A stretch of 20,788 nucleotides of DNA from Comamonadaceae bacterium (GCA_947460165.1 CANHKH010000014.1:1-20788), one strand, 5' to 3'. Positions 1-7,822 are shown, counted from the first letter of the stretch. A program made the numbers and translations. Notes: a model not told the origin generated them from the letters alone.

Positions 1-335
1 ACCAGCAGGTTTTCGGCGCAGGAAAAATCAGGGTCCAGGCTGTCGAACTGGCTGACGATGCCCAGCCGCGCCTTGATGGCCAGCCCGTCCCTGGGCATGG
101 ACAAAGGCTGCGCGCCCTGGGGCTTGAACAGCACCTGGCCCGCGTCGGGCGTGGTCAGCCCCAAGCACATGCGGATGGTGGTGGTTTTGCCTGCGCCGTT
201 GGGCCCGATCACGCCCAGGCATTCGCCGGGGGCAATGTCAAAGGACAGCTTGTTGACCACCTGAGCCTGGCCAAAACGCTTGCTGAGCGCGCGAACTGAA
301 AAAATCGGGGCCTGGGCGGCGACGGAAGAAAGCAT
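1..335 (-). CDS. ABC transporter ATP-binding protein, NodI-like (partial, 3' end beyond window)
   Basis: This is the N-terminal 111 residues of an ABC-transporter ATPase, cut by the left edge of the window. It would energise an ABC-2 type exporter at the inner membrane. Residues 44-51 are a perfect Walker A (GPNGAGKT). The Q-loop Gln is at about residue 96, in the stretch IVSQFDSLDPDF, which is close to the (V/I)xQFDxLxPxF pattern typical of NodI and related export ATPases. The Walker B and signature motifs lie outside the window. The start is the ATG at 335-333, because homology-like sequence begins about ten codons later. It is divergent from purT with a 64-base gap that must hold both promoters. 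NodI-like is a family-level resemblance only. The substrate is unknown, and many Burkholderiales carry such genes without nodulating. Confidence 0.85.
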   Translation of the reverse strand, partial: MLSSVAAQAPIFSVRALSKRFGQAQVVNKLSFDIAPGECLGVIGPNGAGKTTTIRMCLGLTTPDAGQVLFKPQGAQPLSMPRDGLAIKARLGIVSQFDSLDPDFSCAENLL

Positions 336-399
336 GGGTCAGATTGTGCCCGCCAGGCCATGGGTTAAATTCTTGGTTTTTACTTTGCCGGTACACGCC

Positions 400-1602
400 A
401 TGACCACCATCGGAACTCCTTTGTCGCCTTCTGCCACCAAAGTCATGCTGCTGGGCTCGGGCGAATTGGGCAAGGAGGTGCTGATTGCCCTGCAGCGCCT
501 GGGCGTGGAAACCATCGCGGTGGACCGCTACGAGAACGCCCCTGGCCAGCAGGTGGCCCACCATGCGCGCACCATCACCATGAGCGATCCGGCCCAGCTC
601 AAGTCCTTGATTGAAAAAGAGCGGCCGCACCTGGTGGTGCCTGAAATTGAGGCGATTGCCACGCCCATGCTGGAGGAGTTGGAAGCCGCAGGCGTGGTGC
701 GCGTGATCCCCACGGCCCGCGCGGCCCGGCTGACCATGGACCGCGAGGGCATACGCCGCCTGGCCGCCGAAACCCTGGGCCTGCCCACCAGCCCCTATGT
801 GTTTTGCGATTCAGTGGCCGAGCTGCAAGCGGCCATTGACGGGCGCATTGGCTACCCCTGCATCGTCAAGCCGGTGATGAGCTCCTCAGGCAAGGGCCAA
901 AGCAAGATCAGCGGCCCGGCCGACGTGAAAACCGCCTGGGACCATGCCATGGCGGGCGGCCGGGTCAGCCACGGCCGGGTCATCGTTGAGGGCTTCATTG
1001 ATTTTGATTACGAAATCACGCAGCTGACGGTGCGCGCCGTGGGTGCGGACGGGCAGATTCAGACGCATTTTTGCGAGCCCATCGGCCATGTGCAGGTCTC
1101 GGGCGACTACGTGGAGAGCTGGCAACCCCACCCCATGCACCCAGAGGCGCTGGCCGAAAGCCGGCGAATTGCCCAGGCCGTGACCGACAACCTGGGCGGC
1201 CAGGGCCTGTTTGGCGTGGAACTTTTTGTGAAGGGCGAGCAAGTCTGGTTCAGCGAGGTCAGCCCCCGGCCGCACGACACCGGCATGGTGACCCTGTGCA
1301 CGCAGTGGCAAAACGAGTTTGAACTGCATGCCCGCGCCATTTTGGGCTTGCCGGTGAACACCGCGCTCAAGAGCCCAGGCGCCAGTGCCGTCATTTATGG
1401 CGGTCTCAATGCCACCGGCATTGCCTTTGACGACGTGGAAAAAGCCTTGCAAGTGCCCCAGACCGACCTGCGTTTGTTTGGCAAGCCCGAGAGTTTTGAC
1501 AAGCGCCGCATGGGCGTGGCTCTGGCCTTTGATGCCGATGTGGAGGTGGCCCGCGAGCGCGCCAAGTTGGCGGCATCGCTTGTCAAGCCGCGCCTAGCTT
1601 GA
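400..1602 (+). CDS. purT: Formate-dependent phosphoribosylglycinamide formyltransferase (GAR transformylase 2)
   Basis: The 400-residue product matches PurT, which uses formate and ATP to formylate glycinamide ribonucleotide in purine synthesis, replacing the folate-dependent PurN step. It is an ATP-grasp enzyme of the cytoplasm. Visible features are the N-terminal nucleotide-fold glycine loop LGSGELG (residues 18-24), the SSSGKGQ loop (161-167) that closes over ATP, and the C-terminal metal/phosphate-binding stretch EVSPRPHD (286-293). The length agrees with the roughly 390-residue family. The ATG at 400 is chosen because the 40 codons available upstream in frame cover the divergent promoter gap and the start of the neighbouring ABC gene and look non-coding. 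No strong Shine-Dalgarno is visible. The gene converges on coaX with only four bases between stop codons. Confidence 0.95.
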   Translation: MTTIGTPLSPSATKVMLLGSGELGKEVLIALQRLGVETIAVDRYENAPGQQVAHHARTITMSDPAQLKSLIEKERPHLVVPEIEAIATPMLEELEAAGVVRVIPTARAARLTMDREGIRRLAAETLGLPTSPYVFCDSVAELQAAIDGRIGYPCIVKPVMSSSGKGQSKISGPADVKTAWDHAMAGGRVSHGRVIVEGFIDFDYEITQLTVRAVGADGQIQTHFCEPIGHVQVSGDYVESWQPHPMHPEALAESRRIAQAVTDNLGGQGLFGVELFVKGEQVWFSEVSPRPHDTGMVTLCTQWQNEFELHARAILGLPVNTALKSPGASAVIYGGLNATGIAFDDVEKALQVPQTDLRLFGKPESFDKRRMGVALAFDADVEVARERAKLAASLVKPRLA

Positions 1603-1606
1603 AGTG

Positions 1607-2377
1607 CTAAATCGCGGTGGAGCGGCGGCTGGCAATTTCCAGCAAGCCATCAAAAATCAGGTTGTCCACCAGCTCAAAGGGCCGCTGCATGCTGGGCGCC
1701 ATTTTCCAGCCTGCCCCGCCCGTCATCATGCAAGCAGGCATCTGGCCGCAGTGCTGCACCACGTTTTCCACCATGCGCTCAATGGCGCCCGCAATGGCAA
1801 AAGTGCCGCCGGTGGTCAGCGCGTCGCTGGTGTTGCTCGGAAAATTGGTCACTTCGCCGGTCGGCACATGCAGGCCGGCCGTGCCCGATTCGAGGGCGCG
1901 CAGCATGATGCCGTGGCCTGGCAAGATGAGGCCGCCTAAAAAGCGGCCGTCGGCGTCCAGCGCCTCCACGGTCACGGCGGTGCCCACCATGGCCAACACA
2001 ATGGGCCGGCGCTCGCCGCGTGAGAGCAGCCGGTGGTGCGCGCCAATCATGGCCACCCAGCGGTCTGCGCCCAAGCGGCTGGGGTGGTCATAACCGTTGG
2101 ACAGGCCCGCTTCGGCGGCGCTGGCCACCACCCACGTGGGCTGGGCGTCCCACAGCTCCAATTGGTCCCGCACGCGCCATTTGACGGGGTCACCCGCCAC
2201 CACGCAGCCCAAAATGCGCGAGGGGCTGGGCAAGCCCTGCCATTCCTCGTCGGCCAGTTTTTCAATATTGTCCAGAAACACCGCCCCTTGGGCGATCAGC
2301 TCGGACCCCGGGGTGGGCGCCTCGTAGAGCGCCCACTTCAGCCGCGTGTTGCCCACATCGAGCGCAAGAAAAGTCAT
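1607..2377 (-). CDS. coaX: Type III pantothenate kinase
   Basis: The 256-residue protein is a CoaX-type pantothenate kinase, catalysing ATP-dependent phosphorylation of pantothenate, the first step of coenzyme A synthesis. It belongs to the ASKHA fold. The N-terminal phosphate-binding motif DVGNT is at residues 7-11, and the GADRW motif with the probable catalytic Asp is at 103-107. A second nucleotide-binding segment, GTAVT, is at 132-136. Length and motif order fit the family. Type III enzymes usually need a monovalent cation and resist CoA feedback; that is family knowledge, not seen here. In many Burkholderiales birA precedes coaX. Here no birA lies upstream, and the start faces the 330-base intergenic region shared with the TRAP operon. 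Confidence 0.95.
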   Translation of the reverse strand: MTFLALDVGNTRLKWALYEAPTPGSELIAQGAVFLDNIEKLADEEWQGLPSPSRILGCVVAGDPVKWRVRDQLELWDAQPTWVVASAAEAGLSNGYDHPSRLGADRWVAMIGAHHRLLSRGERRPIVLAMVGTAVTVEALDADGRFLGGLILPGHGIMLRALESGTAGLHVPTGEVTNFPSNTSDALTTGGTFAIAGAIERMVENVVQHCGQMPACMMTGGAGWKMAPSMQRPFELVDNLIFDGLLEIASRRSTAI

Positions 2378-2709
2378 GGCGCGATTATGTACAGCTTGGG
2401 ACTGGGCCTGTCTGGGGCGTACTTTTATATTTATTTCAATATATTCAATGAGATTTTTATATTTTTATAATCAATTGATTTGCGCGAAGTCTCGGTGAAT
2501 CGCTTCTGCCAAGGCCTGAATGGCGCATCACTGGCCGCAGAGAATGCGAAAACTCAGCGCCTGCCGAACGGGATCGGTCCACGCCTCAAGCTGATATTGA
2601 ATTTTTTTCATCGCTTAACTGGCCACTATCAGTAAAAACCCTCTGAGGCTACTCGGTCACCGTCAGCATGATCCATCGTTCAGCTTTTTTTATAAACAGG
2701 AGCCAATCC
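2378..2709. other. Intergenic region between coaX and dctP with an AT-rich block
   Basis: This 332-base divergent region separates coaX from the TRAP operon. Bases 2421-2475 are very AT-rich, in sharp contrast to the surrounding high-GC DNA. They include a consensus TATAAT on the plus strand at 2466-2471, with only a weak TTCAAT (2444-2449) as a possible -35 element 16 bases upstream. On the minus strand, 2611-2471 forms a 47-codon frame interrupted by one TGA (see findings). No terminator or classic operator was recognised. Promoters for both flanking genes must lie here, but which elements are used cannot be decided by eye. Confidence 0.5.
2466..2471 (+). promoter_or_regulatory. Candidate -10 element upstream of the TRAP operon
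   Basis: A perfect sigma-70 -10 hexamer, TATAAT, occurs here on the plus strand inside the AT-rich block. The best -35 partner, TTCAAT at 2444-2449, matches the consensus at only three of six positions. If used, it would give a leader of about 230 bases before dctP. In a 55-base AT-rich run, a chance TATAAT is quite possible. Confidence 0.3.
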
Positions 2710-3843
2710 ATGTCCACCACCACACAAACCCAGCGTCGCGGCCTGCTCAAGGGCGTGGCCGTTGCCGCCGGCGCCCTGACCGCCCCCATGATCGCCAAGG
2801 CCCAGACCGGCCCCATCTCCATGCGTTGGCAGAGCACTTGGCCCGCCAAGGACATCTTCCACGAGTACGCACTGGACTACGCCAAGAAGGTCAATGACAT
2901 GACCGGCGGCGACTTGAAGATTGAAGTGCTGCCTGCCGGCGCCGTGGTGCCTGCCTTTGGTTTGCTCGAAGCGGTCTCCAAAGGCACGCTGGACGGCGGC
3001 CATGGCGTGCTGGGCTACCACTATGGCAAGCAAAACGCGCTGGCCCTGTGGAATTCGGGCCCCGCTTTTGGCATGGACGCCAACATGTTGCTGTCTTGGC
3101 ACAAATACGGCGGTGGCGCGGCCCTGCTGTCCAAGCTCTACGCCTCCATTGGCGGCAATGTGCAGTCCTTCCTGTACGGCCCCATGGCCACTCAGCCCTT
3201 GGGTTGGTTCAAAAAGCCCATCACCAAGTCCAGCGACTTCAAGGGCTTGAAATTCCGCACCAATGGCCTGGCCATTGACCTGTTCACTGCCATGGGCGCG
3301 GCCGTGAACGCCTTGCCCGGTGGCGAGATCGTGCCTGCCCTGGACCGCGGCCTGCTCGACGGCGCCGAATTCAACAACGCCACCTCTGACCGCATCTTGG
3401 GCTTTCCCGATGTCTCCAAAATCTGCATGCTGCAAAGCTATCACCAGAGCGCCGAGACCTTCGAGATCATGTTCAACAAGACCAAGTACGACGCGCTGCC
3501 TGAAAAAATGAAGGCCGTGATTGCAGGCGCCACCGAGGCTGCCTCTGCCGACATGTCTTGGAAAGCCATTGACCGCTACTCCAAGGACTACATCGAGCTC
3601 CAGACCAAAGACAAGGTCAAGTTCTACAAAACGCCCGATTCCATCTTGCAAGACCAGCTCAAAATCTGGTCCGAAATCCTCGAGAAGAAGTCGGCCGAAA
3701 ACCCCTTGTTCAAGGAAATCGTGGCTTCGCAAAAGGCTTTTGCTGAGCGCGCTGTCAAGTGGGACCAGGACACCAACATCAGCCGCCGCATGTCGGTGAA
3801 CCACTTCTTTGGTGCAAAACCTGCTGCTCCGAAAAAAGCATAA
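2710..3843 (+). CDS. dctP: TRAP transporter substrate-binding protein (DctP family), Tat signal peptide
   Basis: This is the periplasmic extracytoplasmic solute receptor of a TRAP transporter, 377 residues. The N-terminus has a twin-arginine export signal: RRGLLKG at residues 9-15, an alanine-rich hydrophobic core, and a probable cleavage site near AKA-Q at about 30-32. The motif FRTNG, with Arg183, matches the arginine that binds the substrate carboxylate in DctP-family receptors. The following segment, GGEIVPALDRGLLDGAEF, resembles the TakP/FcbT1 branch associated with 2-oxo acids and aromatic or mannitol-type acids. The ATG at 2710 is preceded by AGGAG (2698-2702) at good spacing. An upstream in-frame ATG at 2668 lacks such a site and would bury the Tat signal. 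The substrate cannot be read from sequence, but an organic acid is expected. The TRAP permease genes follow directly. Confidence 0.93.
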   Translation: MSTTTQTQRRGLLKGVAVAAGALTAPMIAKAQTGPISMRWQSTWPAKDIFHEYALDYAKKVNDMTGGDLKIEVLPAGAVVPAFGLLEAVSKGTLDGGHGVLGYHYGKQNALALWNSGPAFGMDANMLLSWHKYGGGAALLSKLYASIGGNVQSFLYGPMATQPLGWFKKPITKSSDFKGLKFRTNGLAIDLFTAMGAAVNALPGGEIVPALDRGLLDGAEFNNATSDRILGFPDVSKICMLQSYHQSAETFEIMFNKTKYDALPEKMKAVIAGATEAASADMSWKAIDRYSKDYIELQTKDKVKFYKTPDSILQDQLKIWSEILEKKSAENPLFKEIVASQKAFAERAVKWDQDTNISRRMSVNHFFGAKPAAPKKA

Positions 3844-3864
3844 GTAGTTTTCCAGCGCTTGCCC

Positions 3865-3905
3865 ATCAGCCACCCGGAGACAATCCGGGTGGCTGATTTT
3901 CTTAT
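3865..3905 (+). terminator. Strong intra-operon hairpin with U-tract between dctP and dctQ
   Basis: A perfect 14-bp stem pairs 3865-3878 (ATCAGCCACCCGGA) with 3884-3897 around a five-base loop, and TTTTCTT follows. This has the form of an intrinsic terminator. It sits 22 bases after the dctP stop and 12 bases before the dctQ start. Partial termination or 3'-end protection here would make the binding protein more abundant than the membrane subunits, a common arrangement in binding-protein-dependent transporters. Whether it terminates is inferred. Confidence 0.8.
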
Positions 3906-3916
3906 ACAAGTCCCAA

Positions 3917-4540
3917 ATGCAAAAATTACTCCTAACGATCGACAAGATCAGCACCTTTGCAGGTCAGTTCTTCTCGTGGCTGATTGTTGCGCTGACGTTC
4001 ATGATTTCTTGGGAAGTCTTTTCGCGCTACTTTCTGGACAACCCCCATGCCTGGGCCTTTGACGTCATGAGCATGATGTACGGCTCGTTGTTCATGATGG
4101 CCGGCGCCTACACCCTGTCTAAAAACGGTCATGTGCGCGGCGATGTGCTTTACGGTTTTTTCCCGCCTCGGCTGCAAGCCGGCCTGGATTTGGCGCTGTA
4201 CATCTTGTTTTTTGTACCTGGCGTGTTTGCCCTGGCCTATGCCGGCTACGGCTATGCGGCCGATTCCTGGGCCATCAACGAGCACTCCAACATCACGGCC
4301 AACGGCCCGCCCGTGTACCCCTTTAAAACCATCATCCCGATTGCTGGCGGCATTTTGTTGCTCCAGGGTTTGGTTGAAATTGTTCGCTGCATCCTTTGCC
4401 TGCAAACCGGTCAGTGGCCCTCGCGCGGCCAGGACGTGGAAGAGGTGGATGTCGAAAAACTCAAAGAAATGGTCAATGTGAAAGACGAAGACATCGCCAA
4501 GTTGGACGCCCTGGTCACCGCCAAGGGAGCTGCCAAATGA
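3917..4540 (+). CDS. dctQ: TRAP transporter small permease subunit (DctQ family)
   Basis: The 207-residue protein is the small integral membrane subunit of the TRAP transporter, which pairs with DctM. Hydrophobic segments occur at about residues 15-35, 50-70, 90-115 and 135-160, consistent with the four-helix DctQ fold. The phrase FSRYFLDNPHAWAFDV (about 36-51) is typical of the family. The C-terminal 40 residues are charged and probably cytoplasmic. The start ATG at 3917 follows the dctP/dctQ hairpin, and no clear Shine-Dalgarno is visible. The stop overlaps the dctM start as ATGA, indicating translational coupling of the two permease subunits. Confidence 0.92.
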   Translation: MQKLLLTIDKISTFAGQFFSWLIVALTFMISWEVFSRYFLDNPHAWAFDVMSMMYGSLFMMAGAYTLSKNGHVRGDVLYGFFPPRLQAGLDLALYILFFVPGVFALAYAGYGYAADSWAINEHSNITANGPPVYPFKTIIPIAGGILLLQGLVEIVRCILCLQTGQWPSRGQDVEEVDVEKLKEMVNVKDEDIAKLDALVTAKGAAK

Positions 4541-6501
4541 AAAAAGAAATCTGGTTCGGCCTGAGCATCATGGCCGGTGTGGTGCTGGCCGCGATTTTTC
4601 TGCTGCCGCCTTTCGCTGAAATGACCAACGGTCACCTGGGCTTGTTCATGCTGGCCCTGGTGGTGGTGGCCATCATGTTGGGCTTTCCCACCGCTTTCAC
4701 GCTCATGGGCATGGGCATGTTGTTTGCCTACATTGCCTACCGAAGTCAAAACCCGTCCTTGGCCGTGGACCAGACGCTGGACCTGATGGTGCAGCGCGCC
4801 TACTCGGTCATGTCCAACGACGTGCTGATCTCTATCCCACTGTTCGTGTTCATGGGCTACCTCATTGAGCGCGCCAACCTGATCGAAAAGCTGTTCAAGA
4901 GCATGCACCTGGCCACAGCCCGCGTGCCTGGCTCGCTGGCGGTGGCCACCATCATCACCTGCGCCATTTTTGCCACGGCCACGGGCATTGTGGGCGCGGT
5001 GGTCACGCTCATGGGTTTGCTGGCCTTGCCCGCCATGCTGCGTGCGGGCTACAGCGTGCAGTTGTCGGCCGGTGCGATCACTGCCGGCGGTTGCCTGGGC
5101 ATCTTGATCCCGCCTTCGGTGATGCTGATTGTTTACGGCGCCACCGCCGGCGTGTCGGTGGTCAAGCTTTACGCCGGTGCGTTTTTTCCCGGCATCATGT
5201 TGGCCACCTTGTATGTGGCCTACGTGGTGATCGTGGCCAAGTGGAAGCCGCACCTGGCGCCGCCCATGTCGGCCGAAGACCGCCGCGTTCCCCTGCCCGC
5301 CTTTGCAGAGGTGGTGTCCACCACGGTCAATGACAAGGTCTTGCCCGGCTTGGTGGGCGCCCTCAAAGGCAAACGCAACGCCAGCGTGCCCATGTCCGAC
5401 TTGCTCAAGCACTTGGGCATTGCCCTGTTGCCGCTGGTCTCGGTGGCTTTGATCATGGGCGTTATTTTCTGGAAAGTCACCTCTCCCCTGCCGGTAGAAG
5501 AAGTTTCTGGTGTGGTGGCCATGGGTGGCAGTCTGGAGAGCAGCAGCACGGAGGAAAGTGCTGGCGCAGGCGGCTTGGCCGAGCCAGAAGAGGCTGGCGG
5601 TCTGAAGCCTCCCCCGACAGAAGAAGCACCCGTGCCCATGGGCCAGGCAGCCCAAGCTGAGGCAGTGTCGGCAGCAGAGCCCGCCCCTGCCCCTGCGGCG
5701 GCCGTGCCTGCGGCACCGGCCGAGCCCGTGGCCGCCCAAGAGCGCGTGCCGGCACCTTTGACTTTCTGGGTGGGGCTGGCCAGTGCGGCTGTGGCTTTGG
5801 CCATTTTCTATGCCTACTTCAGCTTTGCTCGGCTTGAAATCTTCAAAATGCTGCTGGGCTCGTTCTTCCCACTGGCGCTCATGATCCTGGCCGTGCTGGG
5901 CAGCATTGTGTTTGGCCTGGCCACGCCCACAGAGGCGGCGGCCATGGGTTCCATGGGCGGCTTGCTGCTGGCGGCCGCCTACAGGCGGCTGAACATGGCG
6001 GTGCTGCGCGAGTCGGTCTACCTCACGGCCAAAACCAGTGCCATGGTGTGTTGGTTGTTTGTGGGCTCGAGCATCTTCTCGGCCGCCTTTGCGCTGCTGG
6101 GCGGGCAAGAGCTCATCAACCAGTGGGTGCTGGGCATGGACTTGACGCCGGTCGAATTCATGATCTTGGCGCAGGTGGTGATTTTCCTGCTGGGCTGGCC
6201 GCTGGAGTGGACAGAGATCATCGTGATTTTCATGCCCATCTTCATTCCGCTGCTGCCGCACTTTGGCATTGACCCGCTCTTCTTTGGCCTCTTGGTGGCG
6301 CTGAACCTGCAAACCGCGTTCTTGAGCCCACCCGTGGCCATGGCCGCGTTCTACCTCAAGGGCGTGAGCCCGCCGCATGTCACACTCAACCAGATCTTTG
6401 CTGGCATGCTGCCCTTCATGGCGATCCAGGTGCTGGCCATCTTCTTGCTGTACCAGTTCCCGGCCATTGGCATGTGGCTGCCGGAGACACTCTACAAGTA
6501 A
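4537..6501 (+). CDS. dctM: TRAP transporter large permease subunit (DctM family) with central insertion
   Basis: This is the large membrane subunit that forms the substrate and sodium pathway of the TRAP transporter. The ATG at 4537 overlaps the dctQ stop (ATGA). The product has 654 residues against roughly 425-440 in classical DctM. The extra length sits in the middle. After the first half of the permease (to about residue 235) comes a hydrophilic stretch, then a hydrophobic segment at about 290-312. A 90-residue linker rich in Pro, Ala, Glu and Ser follows (about 316-405), then another hydrophobic segment (about 408-430). The conserved second half (GLATPTEAAAMG and onward) then resumes. Enlarged DctM proteins are known in the mannitol/chloroaromatic TRAP subgroup (family knowledge), so this is probably genuine rather than a fusion error. 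The reading frame is intact. Confidence 0.9.
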   Translation: MKKEIWFGLSIMAGVVLAAIFLLPPFAEMTNGHLGLFMLALVVVAIMLGFPTAFTLMGMGMLFAYIAYRSQNPSLAVDQTLDLMVQRAYSVMSNDVLISIPLFVFMGYLIERANLIEKLFKSMHLATARVPGSLAVATIITCAIFATATGIVGAVVTLMGLLALPAMLRAGYSVQLSAGAITAGGCLGILIPPSVMLIVYGATAGVSVVKLYAGAFFPGIMLATLYVAYVVIVAKWKPHLAPPMSAEDRRVPLPAFAEVVSTTVNDKVLPGLVGALKGKRNASVPMSDLLKHLGIALLPLVSVALIMGVIFWKVTSPLPVEEVSGVVAMGGSLESSSTEESAGAGGLAEPEEAGGLKPPPTEEAPVPMGQAAQAEAVSAAEPAPAPAAAVPAAPAEPVAAQERVPAPLTFWVGLASAAVALAIFYAYFSFARLEIFKMLLGSFFPLALMILAVLGSIVFGLATPTEAAAMGSMGGLLLAAAYRRLNMAVLRESVYLTAKTSAMVCWLFVGSSIFSAAFALLGGQELINQWVLGMDLTPVEFMILAQVVIFLLGWPLEWTEIIVIFMPIFIPLLPHFGIDPLFFGLLVALNLQTAFLSPPVAMAAFYLKGVSPPHVTLNQIFAGMLPFMAIQVLAIFLLYQFPAIGMWLPETLYK

Positions 6502-6521
6502 GTGTTTGGCGGCACTTTCTC

Positions 6522-6549
6522 AAAGGACGCTTGATGGCGTCCTTTTTTT
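6522..6549 (+). terminator. Intrinsic terminator after the TRAP operon
   Basis: A nine-base perfect stem pairs AAAGGACGC (6522-6530) with GCGTCCTTT (6537-6545) across a six-base loop. It is followed by a continuing run of T to 6549. It begins 20 bases after the dctM stop, so it should end the dctPQM transcript. Confidence 0.85.
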
Positions 6550-6673
6550 GAGACAGGGCCAAGCAGGTGCCTGGTCGGCCAAGTGCCTGTGGCCCGTGGG
6601 GCGAACGCAGCGATGGACTGCAAGCGATCAAAAGCGCTCGCGCTTGGCTAGACTCAGGACCCTGGTGTCTCTC

Positions 6674-6754
6674 ATGAAATCCGTCCACATGTGGCAAGCC
6701 CCGTCGACCTTCTCTCCTTGGCTCGATGAGCTGGCGCAAGAAGGGGCGCAGTGA
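6674..6754 (+). CDS. Possible 26-residue upstream ORF overlapping the dusA start
   Basis: An ATG at 6674 opens a 26-codon frame whose TGA overlaps the dusA ATG (TGATG at 6752-6756). The peptide begins MKSVHMWQAPSTFSPWLDEL and continues for six more residues, with a plausible amphipathic composition. No good ribosome-binding site precedes it. It could be a translation-coupling leader for dusA, the relic of a longer gene, or chance. I recognise no homolog. Confidence 0.25.
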   Translation: MKSVHMWQAPSTFSPWLDELAQEGAQ

Positions 6755-7758
6755 TGCCTGAACATCAGCCTTTTGAGCCCCTGCCCGCCTCGCGCTTGTC
6801 GGTGGCGCCCATGATGGACTGGACAGACCGGCATTGCCGCTACCTGCACAGGCTGCTCTCTCGCCGCGCCTTGCTTTATACCGAGATGGTGACCACTGGC
6901 GCGCTGCTCCATGGGGATGTGCCGCGCCATCTGGACTTCAGCGAGCAGGAGCATCCGCTGGCTTTGCAGCTGGGCGGCAGCGAGGCGCAGGACCTGGCGC
7001 GTGCGGCCCGCTTGGGCGAGCAGTGGGGCTATGACGAGATCAACCTCAACTGTGGCTGCCCAAGCCCGCGGGTGCAGCGCGGTGCGTTCGGGGCTTGCCT
7101 GATGGCCGAGCCAGCCACCGTGGCCGATGGCGTCAAGGCCATGCGCGATGCGGTCAGCCTGCCGGTGACGGTCAAGCACCGCATAGGCATAGACCGCACA
7201 GAAAACTACGACTTCGTGCGTGATTTCATCGGGCAGGTCAGCCAGGCCGGCTGCCAGACCTTCATCGTCCATGCGCGCAATGCCTGGCTGCAGGGCCTGA
7301 GCCCCAAAGAAAATCGCGAGATCCCGCCGCTGCGCTATGAGTGGGTGCACAGGCTCAAGTGTGATTTTCCTGGGCTCACCATCGTCATCAATGGTGGCAT
7401 GGCCAGCAGCGCGCAGGTGCATGAACAGCTGCAGGGCCTGGATGGCGTGATGGTGGGGCGCCAGGCCTACCACCAGCCCGGCTGGCTGGCCACTTGGGAT
7501 GCCGAGTTCTTTGGTGAGCCCGCGCGCGGCCTGGACCTCGACCAGGTGGAAGAAGCCATGGTGGTTTATATGCAGGCGCAGGCGCTGCGTGGCGTGGCGT
7601 GGCCCACCGTGGCCAGGCACATGCTGGGCTTGCGCCACGGCCAGAAGGGGGCCCGCAAGTGGCGCCAGGTGTGGAGCGACCACAGGCTCAAGGGCGAGCC
7701 GCCACAGCAGGTGATGCGCTTGGCACGGGCCGCCATGCAAGCGGTGGTCACGGACTGA
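6754..7758 (+). CDS. dusA: tRNA-dihydrouridine(20/20a) synthase
   Basis: The 334-residue flavoenzyme reduces uridine 20/20a in the tRNA D-loop using FMN and NADPH. Conserved landmarks are VAPMMDWTDRHCRY near the N-terminus (FMN-binding), TEMVTTGA, and the catalytic loop NCGCPSPRVQ with the proton-donating Cys at residue 102. VKHRIGID and SPKENREIPPL are near-diagnostic for DusA over DusB or DusC, and GVMVGRQAY is the C-terminal FMN-phosphate site. The residue two before the catalytic Cys is also Cys (C100), where E. coli DusA has Val. An in-frame GTG at 6751 adds one residue as an alternative start. ATG 6754 is preferred, with AAGGGG (6741-6746) as its likely ribosome-binding site. The gene stands alone between the TRAP terminator and the icmF promoter. 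Confidence 0.95.
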   Translation: MPEHQPFEPLPASRLSVAPMMDWTDRHCRYLHRLLSRRALLYTEMVTTGALLHGDVPRHLDFSEQEHPLALQLGGSEAQDLARAARLGEQWGYDEINLNCGCPSPRVQRGAFGACLMAEPATVADGVKAMRDAVSLPVTVKHRIGIDRTENYDFVRDFIGQVSQAGCQTFIVHARNAWLQGLSPKENREIPPLRYEWVHRLKCDFPGLTIVINGGMASSAQVHEQLQGLDGVMVGRQAYHQPGWLATWDAEFFGEPARGLDLDQVEEAMVVYMQAQALRGVAWPTVARHMLGLRHGQKGARKWRQVWSDHRLKGEPPQQVMRLARAAMQAVVTD

Positions 7759-7822
7759 CGGACTGGGACCCATGCGGTGCCGCTCGGACTGGCGCAGATT
7801 CGGTGGGGCAGGCGCCCAAGCT

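Noticed and set aside
2528..2530. TGA read as selenocysteine in the small minus-strand frame
   Set aside because: No credible SECIS hairpin is visible right after the codon, the homology is unknown, and a simple nonsense mutation or chance explains it.
2680..3954. A 424-codon minus-strand frame opposite dctP
   Set aside because: Shadow of the dctP codon pattern. The sense strand encodes a complete Tat-exported receptor with a good ribosome-binding site.
4411..6378. A 655-codon minus-strand open frame opposite dctM
   Set aside because: It is His/Gln/Gly-rich, as expected for the antisense of a GC-rich membrane-protein gene. No domains or start signals are seen.
6553..6600. Two imperfect copies of an AGGTGCCTG-like word after the TRAP terminator
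   Set aside because: The copies are short and diverged, and nothing else marks a repeat element or attachment site.
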